A DNA stretch of 20,700 nt from JAUVYV01 sp964394625 (lineage in GTDB: Bacteria > Planctomycetota > Phycisphaerae > Sedimentisphaerales > Anaerobacaceae): NCBI GenBank assembly GCA_964394625.1, contig CAYMYK010000027.1:1-20700 (forward strand), in the 5' to 3' direction. The notes beneath the pieces are model-generated. The model did no database searches. It was not told where the DNA came from and saw nothing but the letters and a program-made list of their open reading frames with translations. The position numbers and the translations under genes are program-made. Position 1 is the first letter of the stretch. Each line of letters begins with the position of its first letter. Below are positions 14,192 through 20,700 of the stretch, one piece after another.

Positions 14192-15238
14192 ATGAAAAGA
14201 AGATTAACTCTTGGCAAAATACTCATTACTATATTCCTCACCGTCCTTATCTGGGTCTGGGCCGACCTCGCCCTCGACGACCAGTGCACCGTTTCCAACG
14301 CCAAAGTCAGCGTTGCAAAGCGCCTCAGCCCCGGTGTCTGGGTCAGCTTCGCCGGCCAAGCGACCGTCCCGCTCAAAAAACTCGTCCTCATCGGCTCGGT
14401 AAGAAAAATCGCGGACGCCAGGGCAAGACTCAACGACGGCTCATTCGTACCGGAGTTCTTCCTGAATCCCGAGCACGAACAGATGACCAAGCCGGGCGAA
14501 TATACCCTTGATGTCGCCGGCTTTGTGAGAAGAAACGACAAAATAAGGCGGCTCGGCCTTACCGTTGGCCTGGCTGAGCCGAACGCCGTCAATGTCAGCA
14601 TCGTCGCACTCGATAAAAAAACCCTCGTTGTCAGGTGCGTCGATGAGAACCAGAACATTATTGCCGGTGCGACCAGCGAGCCGCCTACTATCGATGCCCC
14701 CGTTCCTGTCGACCGCGGCGGCGACGCCCTCGTCGCCAAGGTGCGATTGAGCCGCAGGGAAATTGAACAGGCCCGGCTCGCCCCCGTTGAGAAGACCCCG
14801 TACGTCGAGCTTGCCCCCGACCATATCAGGCAGGCCCTCGTCACCGTCAAAATCACCACCCCGAAAGAGCCGGACCGTCTCCAGGAATATACCATCACGA
14901 ACGTCCGGCTCGGATTCTCGTTGAGCGCCACGCTCCAGGGCAGGTACAGGGTCGAGCTGACAAACCCGGACGTCGTAATGGGCCCGGTTACCATAAAGGC
15001 CACCCCCCAGGCCAGACGCGCCTACGAGAATATGCGATACCACGTAATACTCGAAATTGACGACAGCGACAGAGATGTGACCAAAACGGACATTAGGAAG
15101 GAGCTTATCTACAATTTCCCGCAGGAGTTCGTCCGCAAAGACGAGATTCGGCTCAGCAAGCCCCCCGCCCAGGCGCGGTTTCGCCTGGGGCCGGCGACCG
15201 CCCAGCCGGCCCGCACCGGCCCTGCGGTAACTGAGTAA
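14192..15238 (+). CDS. CdaR/YbbR-position membrane-anchored protein
   Basis: This 348-residue protein starts MKRRLTLGKILITIFLTVLI, a cytoplasmic basic tip followed by one membrane helix (about residues 9-27). The rest is an extracytoplasmic region rich in short beta strands, for example AKVSVAKRLSPGVWVSF and VPLKKLVLIGSVRKI. Bacterial cdaA genes are usually followed by cdaR, whose product binds CdaA through its membrane helix and regulates it, with YbbR repeats outside. The position, topology and repeat-like beta pattern fit this. The sequence is divergent, so I leave the gene symbol blank. A longer frame from TTG 14171 starts inside the T-run of the possible attenuator; the ATG at 14192 is preferred. 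The protein ends with a Pro/Ala-rich tail. It converges on cstA with 20 bases between stops. Confidence 0.75.
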   Translation: MKRRLTLGKILITIFLTVLIWVWADLALDDQCTVSNAKVSVAKRLSPGVWVSFAGQATVPLKKLVLIGSVRKIADARARLNDGSFVPEFFLNPEHEQMTKPGEYTLDVAGFVRRNDKIRRLGLTVGLAEPNAVNVSIVALDKKTLVVRCVDENQNIIAGATSEPPTIDAPVPVDRGGDALVAKVRLSRREIEQARLAPVEKTPYVELAPDHIRQALVTVKITTPKEPDRLQEYTITNVRLGFSLSATLQGRYRVELTNPDVVMGPVTIKATPQARRAYENMRYHVILEIDDSDRDVTKTDIRKELIYNFPQEFVRKDEIRLSKPPAQARFRLGPATAQPARTGPAVTE

Positions 15239-15258
15239 GAAGGGGCGCACGCCGGCAT

Positions 15259-16893
15259 TTATGCGGTAAGGACCCCGCGCACCGTCCTGAGCGCCTCCAC
15301 AATCACTATTGCCGCCAGGGCAAGCAGTACCCCGGCGATGATGCCTACCGCCGACAATCCCGACCGCACCAGCAGTGTTACTAATCCCCACAGTGTCATT
15401 ACGTTCATAAACAGCATAGGCCAGAGTATAAAGCCCACCTTCTTGCCCATCTTTTTCAGCCAGACGGCGATTACCAACAGTACCAAGCCGGCCAAAAGCT
15501 GGTTGCTGGCGCCGAAGGCCGGCCAAATCGCCTTCCAGGCCGGGATGGGATTGCCCGTAACGGGGTCTCTTAGCGTAATCAGCACGAAGATTGCCGGCAG
15601 CGCCAGCGTCGCAACCGTCGAAATGTACCGCCAGTGCGTGCCCTTGAAATTGAAGAACTCCTCGAATATGTACCTGCCTAAGCGGGTGGCGGTATCGAGC
15701 GTGGTAAGGATAAAGGCCGACAGTGCGAGCAGCCCGAAGGAAAAGCCAAGCTCCTTCGGCACGCCGAGAGCCGAGAGAAAATTGCCTATCCCTGTCCCGT
15801 AAACCACTAAGGGCGGCTCTTTCGCAAGGTCGCTGCCCTTTGCGAGCATCGCCACGGTCGTCAGCGCCACCACCGCCACCACGCCCTCCAGCAGCATTGC
15901 GCCGTAGCCGATGGCCTTTGCGTCCGTCTGTTTGTTGAGCTGCTTCGACGTCGTGCCCGAGGCGACTATGGAATGAAATCCCGAGCATGCCCCGCACGCC
16001 ACCGAAATGAACAGAATCGGGAACAGTGAGCCCATCTGCGGCGCATTCCAGGCGATATAGGCCGGGTACTGCACGCTGAAGCCGCCGAAGAGTATGCCTA
16101 AAAACCCGCCTAATACCGAGGCGTACAGCAGGTAGCTCGACAGGTAATCCCTCGGCTGCAGCAGAATCCAGACCGGCGTCGTCGAGGCCAGGAAGCAGTA
16201 AAAAATCAGCACCATCGACCAGGTCTTTTTAGGGTCGCCGCCAATCAGGGCCGGCACCATATCCGCCCGAATCGGCAGTTTGTGCCCCGCCCAGACGGCA
16301 ATGAACACTAATGGTACAAACACTAATGAGGCCCACAACAGCGGCACCCTGAACCTGTTAATAGACAGCCCGAAGAGAATCGCCAATACTATGAACATAA
16401 GTGACGAGCTTGCCACGCCGCCGTCCTCGACGAACGTGCTCGCCGTCAAATCCGCAAACACTGTCAGCACGTAAACCAGCGCCAGCCAGATAAAGACCAG
16501 CAGCAGTTTGTAGGCCAGCGGGGACATATACTTCCTGGCGACCTCGGCGATTGACCTGCCATTGTGCCGAATCGACGCCACCAGCGCCGAGAAGTCGTGT
16601 ACCCCGCCGATGAAAATCGAACCTAAAATAACCCAAAGTAATACCGGAAGCCAGCCGAACGCCACGCCTGCAATAATCGGGCCTACTATCGGGGCCGCAC
16701 CGGCTATCGAGGAAAAGTGATGGCCCAACAGCACCGCCTTCTGGGCCGGCACGCGGTCAACTCCGTCGTAGTCCGTATGGCTCGGCGTCGGCTTACTGTC
16801 GTCCAATTCGTAATAATTCACCAGAAACCGGCCGTAAAATACGTAAGCCAAGATAAATGCAACAATCGCTACCAGAAGAATTAACATCAACAT
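15259..16893 (-). CDS. cstA: carbon starvation protein CstA-family transporter
   Basis: This 544-residue, strongly hydrophobic membrane protein with over a dozen predicted helices matches the CstA family. Conserved blocks include VLLGHHFSSIAGAAPIVGP near residue 55, GGVHDFSALVASIRHNGRS near residue 100, ACGACSGFHSIVASGTTSKQ near residue 300, LDTATRLGRYIFEE and FGASNQLLAGLVLL. CstA transporters take up pyruvate or peptides, often under carbon limitation. At 544 residues it is shorter than the E. coli 701-residue form and closer to the Bacteroidetes and Planctomycetes type. The ATG at 16893 follows GGGGTAG. It sits 56 bases after der in the same direction and could share its transcript. Confidence 0.95.
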   Translation of the reverse strand: MLMLILLVAIVAFILAYVFYGRFLVNYYELDDSKPTPSHTDYDGVDRVPAQKAVLLGHHFSSIAGAAPIVGPIIAGVAFGWLPVLLWVILGSIFIGGVHDFSALVASIRHNGRSIAEVARKYMSPLAYKLLLVFIWLALVYVLTVFADLTASTFVEDGGVASSSLMFIVLAILFGLSINRFRVPLLWASLVFVPLVFIAVWAGHKLPIRADMVPALIGGDPKKTWSMVLIFYCFLASTTPVWILLQPRDYLSSYLLYASVLGGFLGILFGGFSVQYPAYIAWNAPQMGSLFPILFISVACGACSGFHSIVASGTTSKQLNKQTDAKAIGYGAMLLEGVVAVVALTTVAMLAKGSDLAKEPPLVVYGTGIGNFLSALGVPKELGFSFGLLALSAFILTTLDTATRLGRYIFEEFFNFKGTHWRYISTVATLALPAIFVLITLRDPVTGNPIPAWKAIWPAFGASNQLLAGLVLLVIAVWLKKMGKKVGFILWPMLFMNVMTLWGLVTLLVRSGLSAVGIIAGVLLALAAIVIVEALRTVRGVLTA

Positions 16894-16949
16894 CGTACTA
16901 CCCCAAAACTCAGCGTGGTGCGTATTCTGCAGCAGATGGCGCCTGCCGG

Positions 16950-18293
16950 CTAACCGTTTTTTCTGTATTTGCCTTCGTCTCTGCGAGGCCGGACCAACAG
17001 CCGAACCGGCACTTCATCCATCGGCAAAAGCTCCCGCAGTTTGCCAACGATAAACTTGGCGTAACTGTCGTCGAACAGCGCCGGGCGGTTCACGAACATC
17101 AGTATCGTAACCGGATTTACCGCGACCTGCGTCGCGTAATATATCCTGGGCATGCCTCTGGCCGCCTTGACGCCTCCGCCTTGTTGTTGCTTGATTATCT
17201 CGAAGGCCTTGTTCAGCCGGGCCGTGCCAATCCAGGTCGTCGTCTGTTTGAAAATCTGCGCCGCCAAATCCAGCAGGCCCTGAACGTTTTTGCCGTCGGT
17301 CGCCGTCGTAAAGGCAATCGGCACATATTTCAGGCCGGGCAGGGTCTTTGTCAGGTACTCTTCGTAGTCGCCCGTGGCGGCGCGGTCCTTTGCCAGGTCC
17401 CATTTGTTCACCGTTATTATACAGCTTTTGTATTCGTCCGTGACAAACCTGGCAATTTTTTTGTCCACCTGTGAGATTGGCAGCGTCGCATCTATCAAAA
17501 GCAGGACGACGTCGGCCCGTCGAATCGACCTTGTCGCCCGCACGTAACCGTAAAACTCGACGTTGTCGTTGACCATCCTCTTTTTCTTGCGCAGACCGGC
17601 TGTGTCAATCACGACTATCGTGTGTCCGTCTTTCTCGAACCGCACATCCACGGCATCGCGCGTCGTGCCGGGCGTTTCGCTTACTATTACCCGCTCGCTG
17701 CCGACCATCGCGTTGACCATCGTACTTTTGCCGGCGTTGCGTTTGCCGATTATCGCGATTTTCATCACCGGCTCTGCCGGCTTGGCCGAGACGGAACCTT
17801 CCAATCGCTCGAATATCCTGTCTAACAACACCTGCTTGTTCATATTGTTCTTCACGGAAACACACAGGAACTGCCCGAAGCCCAGTTTGGCGAATTCACC
17901 CGCCGCTCCGAAATGAGCCGCCGTATCCGCTTTGTTTGCCACCCCTGTCACGGCAAGGCCCTGCCTGCGAAGCATTCTCGCTATCGCCTCATCGAGCGGC
18001 ACGACGCCGTCCCTGATATCGACCATAAACAAGACGAGGTTCGCCGACTCGAGCGCCTGGCGAATCTGGCCCTCGACGTGCTCCTCTAATTGGTCGGCAT
18101 CGACTATGCCGTAGCCGCCGGTATCCACTAACTCGAAGTACTTATCGTCGCGCCCGATGATTGTGCTGACCCTGTCGCGCGTCACGCCCGGCTGCGGCTC
18201 GACTATGCTTATCATCTCGCCCGAAAGGGCGTTCAACAAGCTGCTCTTGCCCACGTTGGGCCTGCCAATTATCGCAACCACCGGCAATGCCAT
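16950..18293 (-). CDS. der: ribosome assembly GTPase Der (EngA)
   Basis: This 447-residue protein has the double G-domain of Der, which assists 50S ribosomal subunit maturation. The first domain has GRPNVGKSS (residues 10-18), GVTRDR, DTGGYG and NKAD (120-123). The second has GKRNAGKST (183-191), GTTRDA, DTAGLRKKKRM and NKWD (296-299). A KH-like C-terminal domain with IYYATQVAVNPVTILMFVN follows, ending RRDEGKYRKNG. The second P-loop is GKRNAGKS rather than the usual GRPNVGKS, but keeps the GK[ST] core. The longer frame to 18371 runs through a hairpin; ATG 18293 with GGAGAA five bases upstream is the true start and matches the family's MxxPVVAIIGRPNVGKS beginning. An extended -10 promoter lies at 18360. 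Confidence 0.97.
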   Translation of the reverse strand: MALPVVAIIGRPNVGKSSLLNALSGEMISIVEPQPGVTRDRVSTIIGRDDKYFELVDTGGYGIVDADQLEEHVEGQIRQALESANLVLFMVDIRDGVVPLDEAIARMLRRQGLAVTGVANKADTAAHFGAAGEFAKLGFGQFLCVSVKNNMNKQVLLDRIFERLEGSVSAKPAEPVMKIAIIGKRNAGKSTMVNAMVGSERVIVSETPGTTRDAVDVRFEKDGHTIVVIDTAGLRKKKRMVNDNVEFYGYVRATRSIRRADVVLLLIDATLPISQVDKKIARFVTDEYKSCIITVNKWDLAKDRAATGDYEEYLTKTLPGLKYVPIAFTTATDGKNVQGLLDLAAQIFKQTTTWIGTARLNKAFEIIKQQQGGGVKAARGMPRIYYATQVAVNPVTILMFVNRPALFDDSYAKFIVGKLRELLPMDEVPVRLLVRPRRDEGKYRKNG

Positions 18294-18298
18294 CGCCG

Positions 18299-18304
18299 TT
18301 CTCC
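18299..18304 (-). promoter_or_regulatory. ribosome-binding site fixing the der start
   Basis: On the minus strand GGAGAA lies five bases before ATG 18293. It rules out the longer frame that begins at 18371 through the hairpin. Confidence 0.75.
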
Positions 18305-18314
18305 GATTCAGGTA

Positions 18315-18335
18315 CCACGGCCTTCCAGGCCGTGG
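18315..18335. repeat. perfect 9-bp stem hairpin in the der leader
   Basis: CCACGGCCT (18315-18323) and AGGCCGTGG (18327-18335) form a perfect inverted repeat with a three-base loop, inside the presumed der leader just upstream of its ribosome-binding site. It could be a REP-like palindrome, a fold affecting der translation, or an attenuating structure; no T-run follows on either strand. Confidence 0.7.
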
Positions 18336-18359
18336 GTTCAGGGCCTGCTTAGATTTGCG

Positions 18360-18368
18360 ATTATAACA
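18360..18368 (-). promoter_or_regulatory. extended -10 promoter of der
   Basis: On the minus strand TGTTATAAT (TGn extended -10, TATAAT at complement 18360-18365) lies 67 bases before the der start. The -35 region is weak, as usual for extended -10 promoters. Transcripts would carry the hairpin at 18315-18335. Confidence 0.55.
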
Positions 18369-18443
18369 CAACTTCTCGGCGTATGCTCGCCTTCGAGGGA
18401 ATTTCTGTCTATGGGCGGTCGCCTGATTATAGGTGATGGGCGA

Positions 18444-19271
18444 TTACCATTCCGGCGTGCCGTACTTGTTGTCGAGGTAATCTATATCACCCCAGGTGTA
18501 GTACTGAACCTTGTGGAGGTCTCTGTTGCCCTCCTGGGATGGCCAGGTGATAGCGAACTTCTCGGCCCAGTCAAGGCCGCAGAATTCGAGCGTGCGTTCG
18601 TCCTCCCATTTCCAGTATTGAACGGTTCCGTCGGCAAGCGCAAAGTTGGCGCCCCCGAGGTGGGGACACTGCGGCTTATCGCCGGCCCATTCCTCGATGT
18701 CGTACTCGACGATGAAGCTGTCCGGGCTGACGTAGCCCTCTTCCAGGAAGACGATTCGTTTGTCGGGATGGCGTATCTGCAGGCGGTTCGTTATGACCGT
18801 TCCCTGGTGGGCGTGTCCTTTGTACTTGCCGTGCATTGACTCGACAATCGTGTACGTTCGGAGCATGTCTCGTTTTCCCTGTGGGCAGCGATAAAGCTTG
18901 ATGTTGCGAACATAAGGGAAGAGCGCACCTTTTTTCATTGCTTCTATCTGATTTCTCGTATTACCGGAGATAGCGAACGTCCAGTCCCAGCCGCACCACG
19001 GGTTATCATACTTTTCGTCCGGCGCCAGCGGAGCCAGATTCTCTCCGCCGCTGACGATGTGGTCGCCGTTCTGGTCGGCGTACATTGTCCACGCTAAGAT
19101 GAGCTGGTGCAGGTTATTCATACAGACGGTGCGTTTGGCCTGGTTCCTCGCCCGGCTCAGCGCCGGCATCAATATCGCCATCAAAAGCGCGAGTATCGAT
19201 ATCACCACCAACAGCTCTACCAGGGTAAACCCCCCCGCAGTACGCTTGTCGGATTTGAAGATGCTTTTCAT
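18444..19271 (-). CDS. pseudopilin-like exported protein with prepilin N-terminus and H-X9-DG motif
   Basis: This 275-residue protein has a type IV prepilin-like leader: MKSIFKSDKRTAGG then FTLVELLVVISILALLMA, with cleavage expected after Gly14 and Glu at mature position 5. The C-terminal part contains HLGGANFALADG, the planctomycete H-X9-DG motif of DUF1559-type and related proteins, followed by TVQYWKW. Proteins of this kind are abundant in planctomycetes and are thought to be surface or pseudopilus subunits processed by PilD. The middle region, with WTMYADQNGDHIVSGGENLA, is typical of the Phycisphaerae subset. It is co-directional with the LamG gene, 221 bases upstream, and with der. Role unknown, probably envelope or polysaccharide uptake. 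Family call is firm. Confidence 0.9.
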   Translation of the reverse strand: MKSIFKSDKRTAGGFTLVELLVVISILALLMAILMPALSRARNQAKRTVCMNNLHQLILAWTMYADQNGDHIVSGGENLAPLAPDEKYDNPWCGWDWTFAISGNTRNQIEAMKKGALFPYVRNIKLYRCPQGKRDMLRTYTIVESMHGKYKGHAHQGTVITNRLQIRHPDKRIVFLEEGYVSPDSFIVEYDIEEWAGDKPQCPHLGGANFALADGTVQYWKWEDERTLEFCGLDWAEKFAITWPSQEGNRDLHKVQYYTWGDIDYLDNKYGTPEW

Positions 19272-19333
19272 GCTCCGACCCTTTTGATTAGATTATGATT
19301 GAGTTGCCGAGTCCCGTCGGCTCAGTCCTGTTT

Positions 19334-19361
19334 ATTTTATGGTAGTTTATCCTTGTTACAA
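19334..19361 (-). promoter_or_regulatory. possible promoter of the pseudopilin-like gene
   Basis: On the minus strand TTGTAA (complement 19356-19361) and TAAAAT (complement 19334-19339) are separated by 16 bases, 62 bases before the start codon. Both hexamers are partial matches. Confidence 0.35.
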
Positions 19362-19391
19362 GCACACCTTTTTCCGATGTCGTTCACATTT

Positions 19392-19443
19392 CGCCGCGGC
19401 GAGACGGCAGATCTAACTCCTCCGCCGTCTCTGCCGCGGTGCG
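19392..19443. repeat. long bulged stem-loop between two leftward genes
   Basis: CCGCGGC GAGACGGC (19394-19408) pairs with GCCGTCTC and GCCGCGG (19424-19439), giving 15 bp with a single bulged T and a 15-base loop. On the plus strand GCGTTTTG follows; on the minus strand no T-run follows. It lies about 50 bases past the LamG gene stop, so it may end or stabilise that transcript. Confidence 0.6.
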
Positions 19444-19492
19444 TTTTGTCATATTCTGCGGCTTCTGGGGTCTTTTGTCCAGAGTCAAGATT

Positions 19493-20700
19493 TCAGTATC
19501 CCGCCGGCCACAGATCCGATTCAAGCCACTCCTGAGCCAGTTTGGCCATGTCCTTGAAGTTGACTATCTTCTGGCCCTTCGGCTCTTCGTCGTAGAGGTT
19601 GGCGTACGCCGCCGGCGGCAAAATCGCGTAGTAGTTCTTCGAAGGCGCTCTCTTGCCGGCTACATACATAACCTCTTCTTCGCTCAGACAACGGTCGTAA
19701 ATCTGAACGTCGTCAATCATACCATTGAAGGGATAAACGACCTTGGCGTCCGGGCCCATATAGCGGCTTGACTCGGGGCCATCGGGGCACCAGCCGGAAT
19801 AGTCGCTGGCGCCGATAAGGAGGCGCGCGATGAAACCGGTGTCCGGATTGTGCTCGCAGAAATAGGTCTCGGCCCATGGGTTGAACGTCTGTTCAAGAGC
19901 ACGCACGTCATAGCGTCCGTTGACATAAAGTGTGGCCCAGTTGGTGTCCTGGTCGTATGTTGCAGCCACGTGATACCACTGCCCGTTGGCCAGCACCGTG
20001 TTTGAAACCAACCCGTTATATTTGTCGCCGTTGGTCTTCTCAACGCCGGGCTGCCAGTGAATCATATCCCTCAGCCAGACGAAGCCGTACTGCAGCTTCC
20101 AGGCTATCTCGCCTTTTCCGACGAGAACCGCCCAGTCCAGACTCTCCTTCTGATTCACCCAGCACGTCACAGTGTAGGACTTGCCGGGCATATCGAAGTA
20201 GTTTCCGCCGCAGACGTTCGAGTCGTTATCACCGCAGTCAGCGTAATCCCCGCCGTCGAAATAGAGACACGATCCTTGCTCGGCATCGTTGACCCAGGTG
20301 GGGTCGTTGACGTCGGCGCCGGCCGTAGAACCGAGCGTGCCGGTGCGGCCGTTGACGCTCGAGTCTTCAATCGTCTGCCCCGAACCTTCCTCGAACTCCC
20401 AGCGAGCCAGCAGATTAGCTGTACCGGGATCTACCGGAGGACCGGTCAATCGGTCGGTTATGAGCCAAGCGTTCGACAGAAGCTTTATGTCCTTGATATC
20501 GACCGTACAGTCGCCGTTCAAATCACCAAGCTGCCTGTAGTACGGCACACCGCCCGGCTGACCAACGCATCTCGGCGGATACACCCGAATGTTGTCAAAG
20601 TTCACAACACCTTCGCCGCCGGGATTACCAGGGTTCGGGTTGCATTGGATTCCAAAGCCAAGGTACAGATAAACCACGTTCTGCACGTTCACACCTGCAT
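19493..20700 (-). CDS. LamG-domain protein with dockerin-like repeats (3' part, off right edge)
   Basis: About 400 residues are visible and the frame stays open to the window edge, so the GTG at 20692 is an internal codon, not a start. Counting from it: residues 1-42 end an upstream beta domain (NFDNIRVYPPRC); residues 55-78 hold a dockerin-type EF-hand, GDLNGDCTVDIKDIKLLSNA, with Asp57, Asn59, Asp61, Asp65 and Asp68 as calcium ligands; residues about 95-345 form a laminin-G/concanavalin-like (LamG) domain beginning LLARWEFEEGSG and containing GQWYHVAATYDQ and GMIDDVQIYDRCLS; the end has a second, reduced dockerin-like piece, IVNFKDMAKLAQEWLES. LamG domains bind glycans. It is a secreted, probably polysaccharide-targeting protein; the missing N-terminus may carry an enzyme. 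Confidence 0.85.
   Translation of the reverse strand, partial: AGVNVQNVVYLYLGFGIQCNPNPGNPGGEGVVNFDNIRVYPPRCVGQPGGVPYYRQLGDLNGDCTVDIKDIKLLSNAWLITDRLTGPPVDPGTANLLARWEFEEGSGQTIEDSSVNGRTGTLGSTAGADVNDPTWVNDAEQGSCLYFDGGDYADCGDNDSNVCGGNYFDMPGKSYTVTCWVNQKESLDWAVLVGKGEIAWKLQYGFVWLRDMIHWQPGVEKTNGDKYNGLVSNTVLANGQWYHVAATYDQDTNWATLYVNGRYDVRALEQTFNPWAETYFCEHNPDTGFIARLLIGASDYSGWCPDGPESSRYMGPDAKVVYPFNGMIDDVQIYDRCLSEEEVMYVAGKRAPSKNYYAILPPAAYANLYDEEPKGQKIVNFKDMAKLAQEWLESDLWPAGY

Noticed and set aside
14441..15997. 518-residue minus-strand open frame overlapping the CdaR-like gene and cstA
   Set aside because: It spans two well-supported genes on both strands and has low-complexity Gly/Arg-rich content typical of a shadow frame.
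18426..18431. Second TATAAT on the minus strand downstream of the pseudopilin gene
   Set aside because: It has no -35 hexamer or TGn extension and lies farther from der than the extended -10 at 18360.
1..20700. Insertion sequences, phage genes, CRISPR arrays, attachment sites
   Set aside because: No transposase, integrase, Cas gene, regular repeat-spacer array or terminal inverted repeats were found.

Overview
The window looks like chromosomal DNA from a planctomycete, most likely class Phycisphaerae (Sedimentisphaerales-like). The evidence is a pseudopilin-type exported protein with an H-X9-DG motif near its C-terminus, a LamG protein carrying dockerin-like EF-hand pieces, C-rich codon use, and a dnaN / DUF721 / gyrB cluster with no adjacent recF. 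I see no rRNA, tRNA, insertion sequence, phage gene or CRISPR array. The taxonomic call is inference.

Layout. At 1-131 (-) is the start of a gene running off the left edge, apparently a membrane-anchored protein. At 384-6252 (+) is a tight five-gene run: a DUF5694-type exported protein, a CPBP (Abi/Rce1-like) intramembrane protease, an exported alpha/beta hydrolase, an exported HExxH metallopeptidase-like protein and a C45-type Ntn hydrolase. A hairpin with a T-run on the minus strand separates it from a convergent TPR lipoprotein gene (6316-7014, -). At 7255-11267 (-) is a replication cluster in transcription order dnaN, DUF721/dciA, gyrB; dnaA and recF are absent. Upstream of dnaN is a 432-base gene-free stretch with an AT-rich core, a 7-bp inverted repeat and repeated nonamers, followed by a WYL-domain regulator (11700-12671, -) with its own near-consensus promoter.

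At 12830 a textbook sigma-70 promoter (TTGACA, 17 bp, TATAAT) opens a rightward operon: a small lipoprotein, the membrane diadenylate cyclase CdaA (13263-14105) and a CdaR/YbbR-position membrane-anchored protein (14192-15238). This is the c-di-AMP synthesis locus; its cyclase carries D-M-A where the family has D-G-A. Convergent to it are cstA (15259-16893) and der (16950-18293), both leftward, with an extended -10 promoter and a perfect hairpin in the der leader. The right end holds a pseudopilin-like gene (18444-19271, -) and the 3' part of a LamG/dockerin gene running off the right edge (19493-20700, -).

How the parts relate. The centre is housekeeping: sliding clamp, putative helicase loader, gyrase, c-di-AMP signalling, ribosome-assembly GTPase and a carbon-starvation transporter. 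The flanks are accessory and cell-envelope directed. The least conventional content is the five-gene exported-hydrolase operon, the altered CdaA motif and the repeat-bearing region upstream of dnaN. Start codons were corrected from the longest open frame for gyrB, der, the C45 gene, the small lipoprotein and the CdaR-like gene, using ribosome-binding sites and family alignment.
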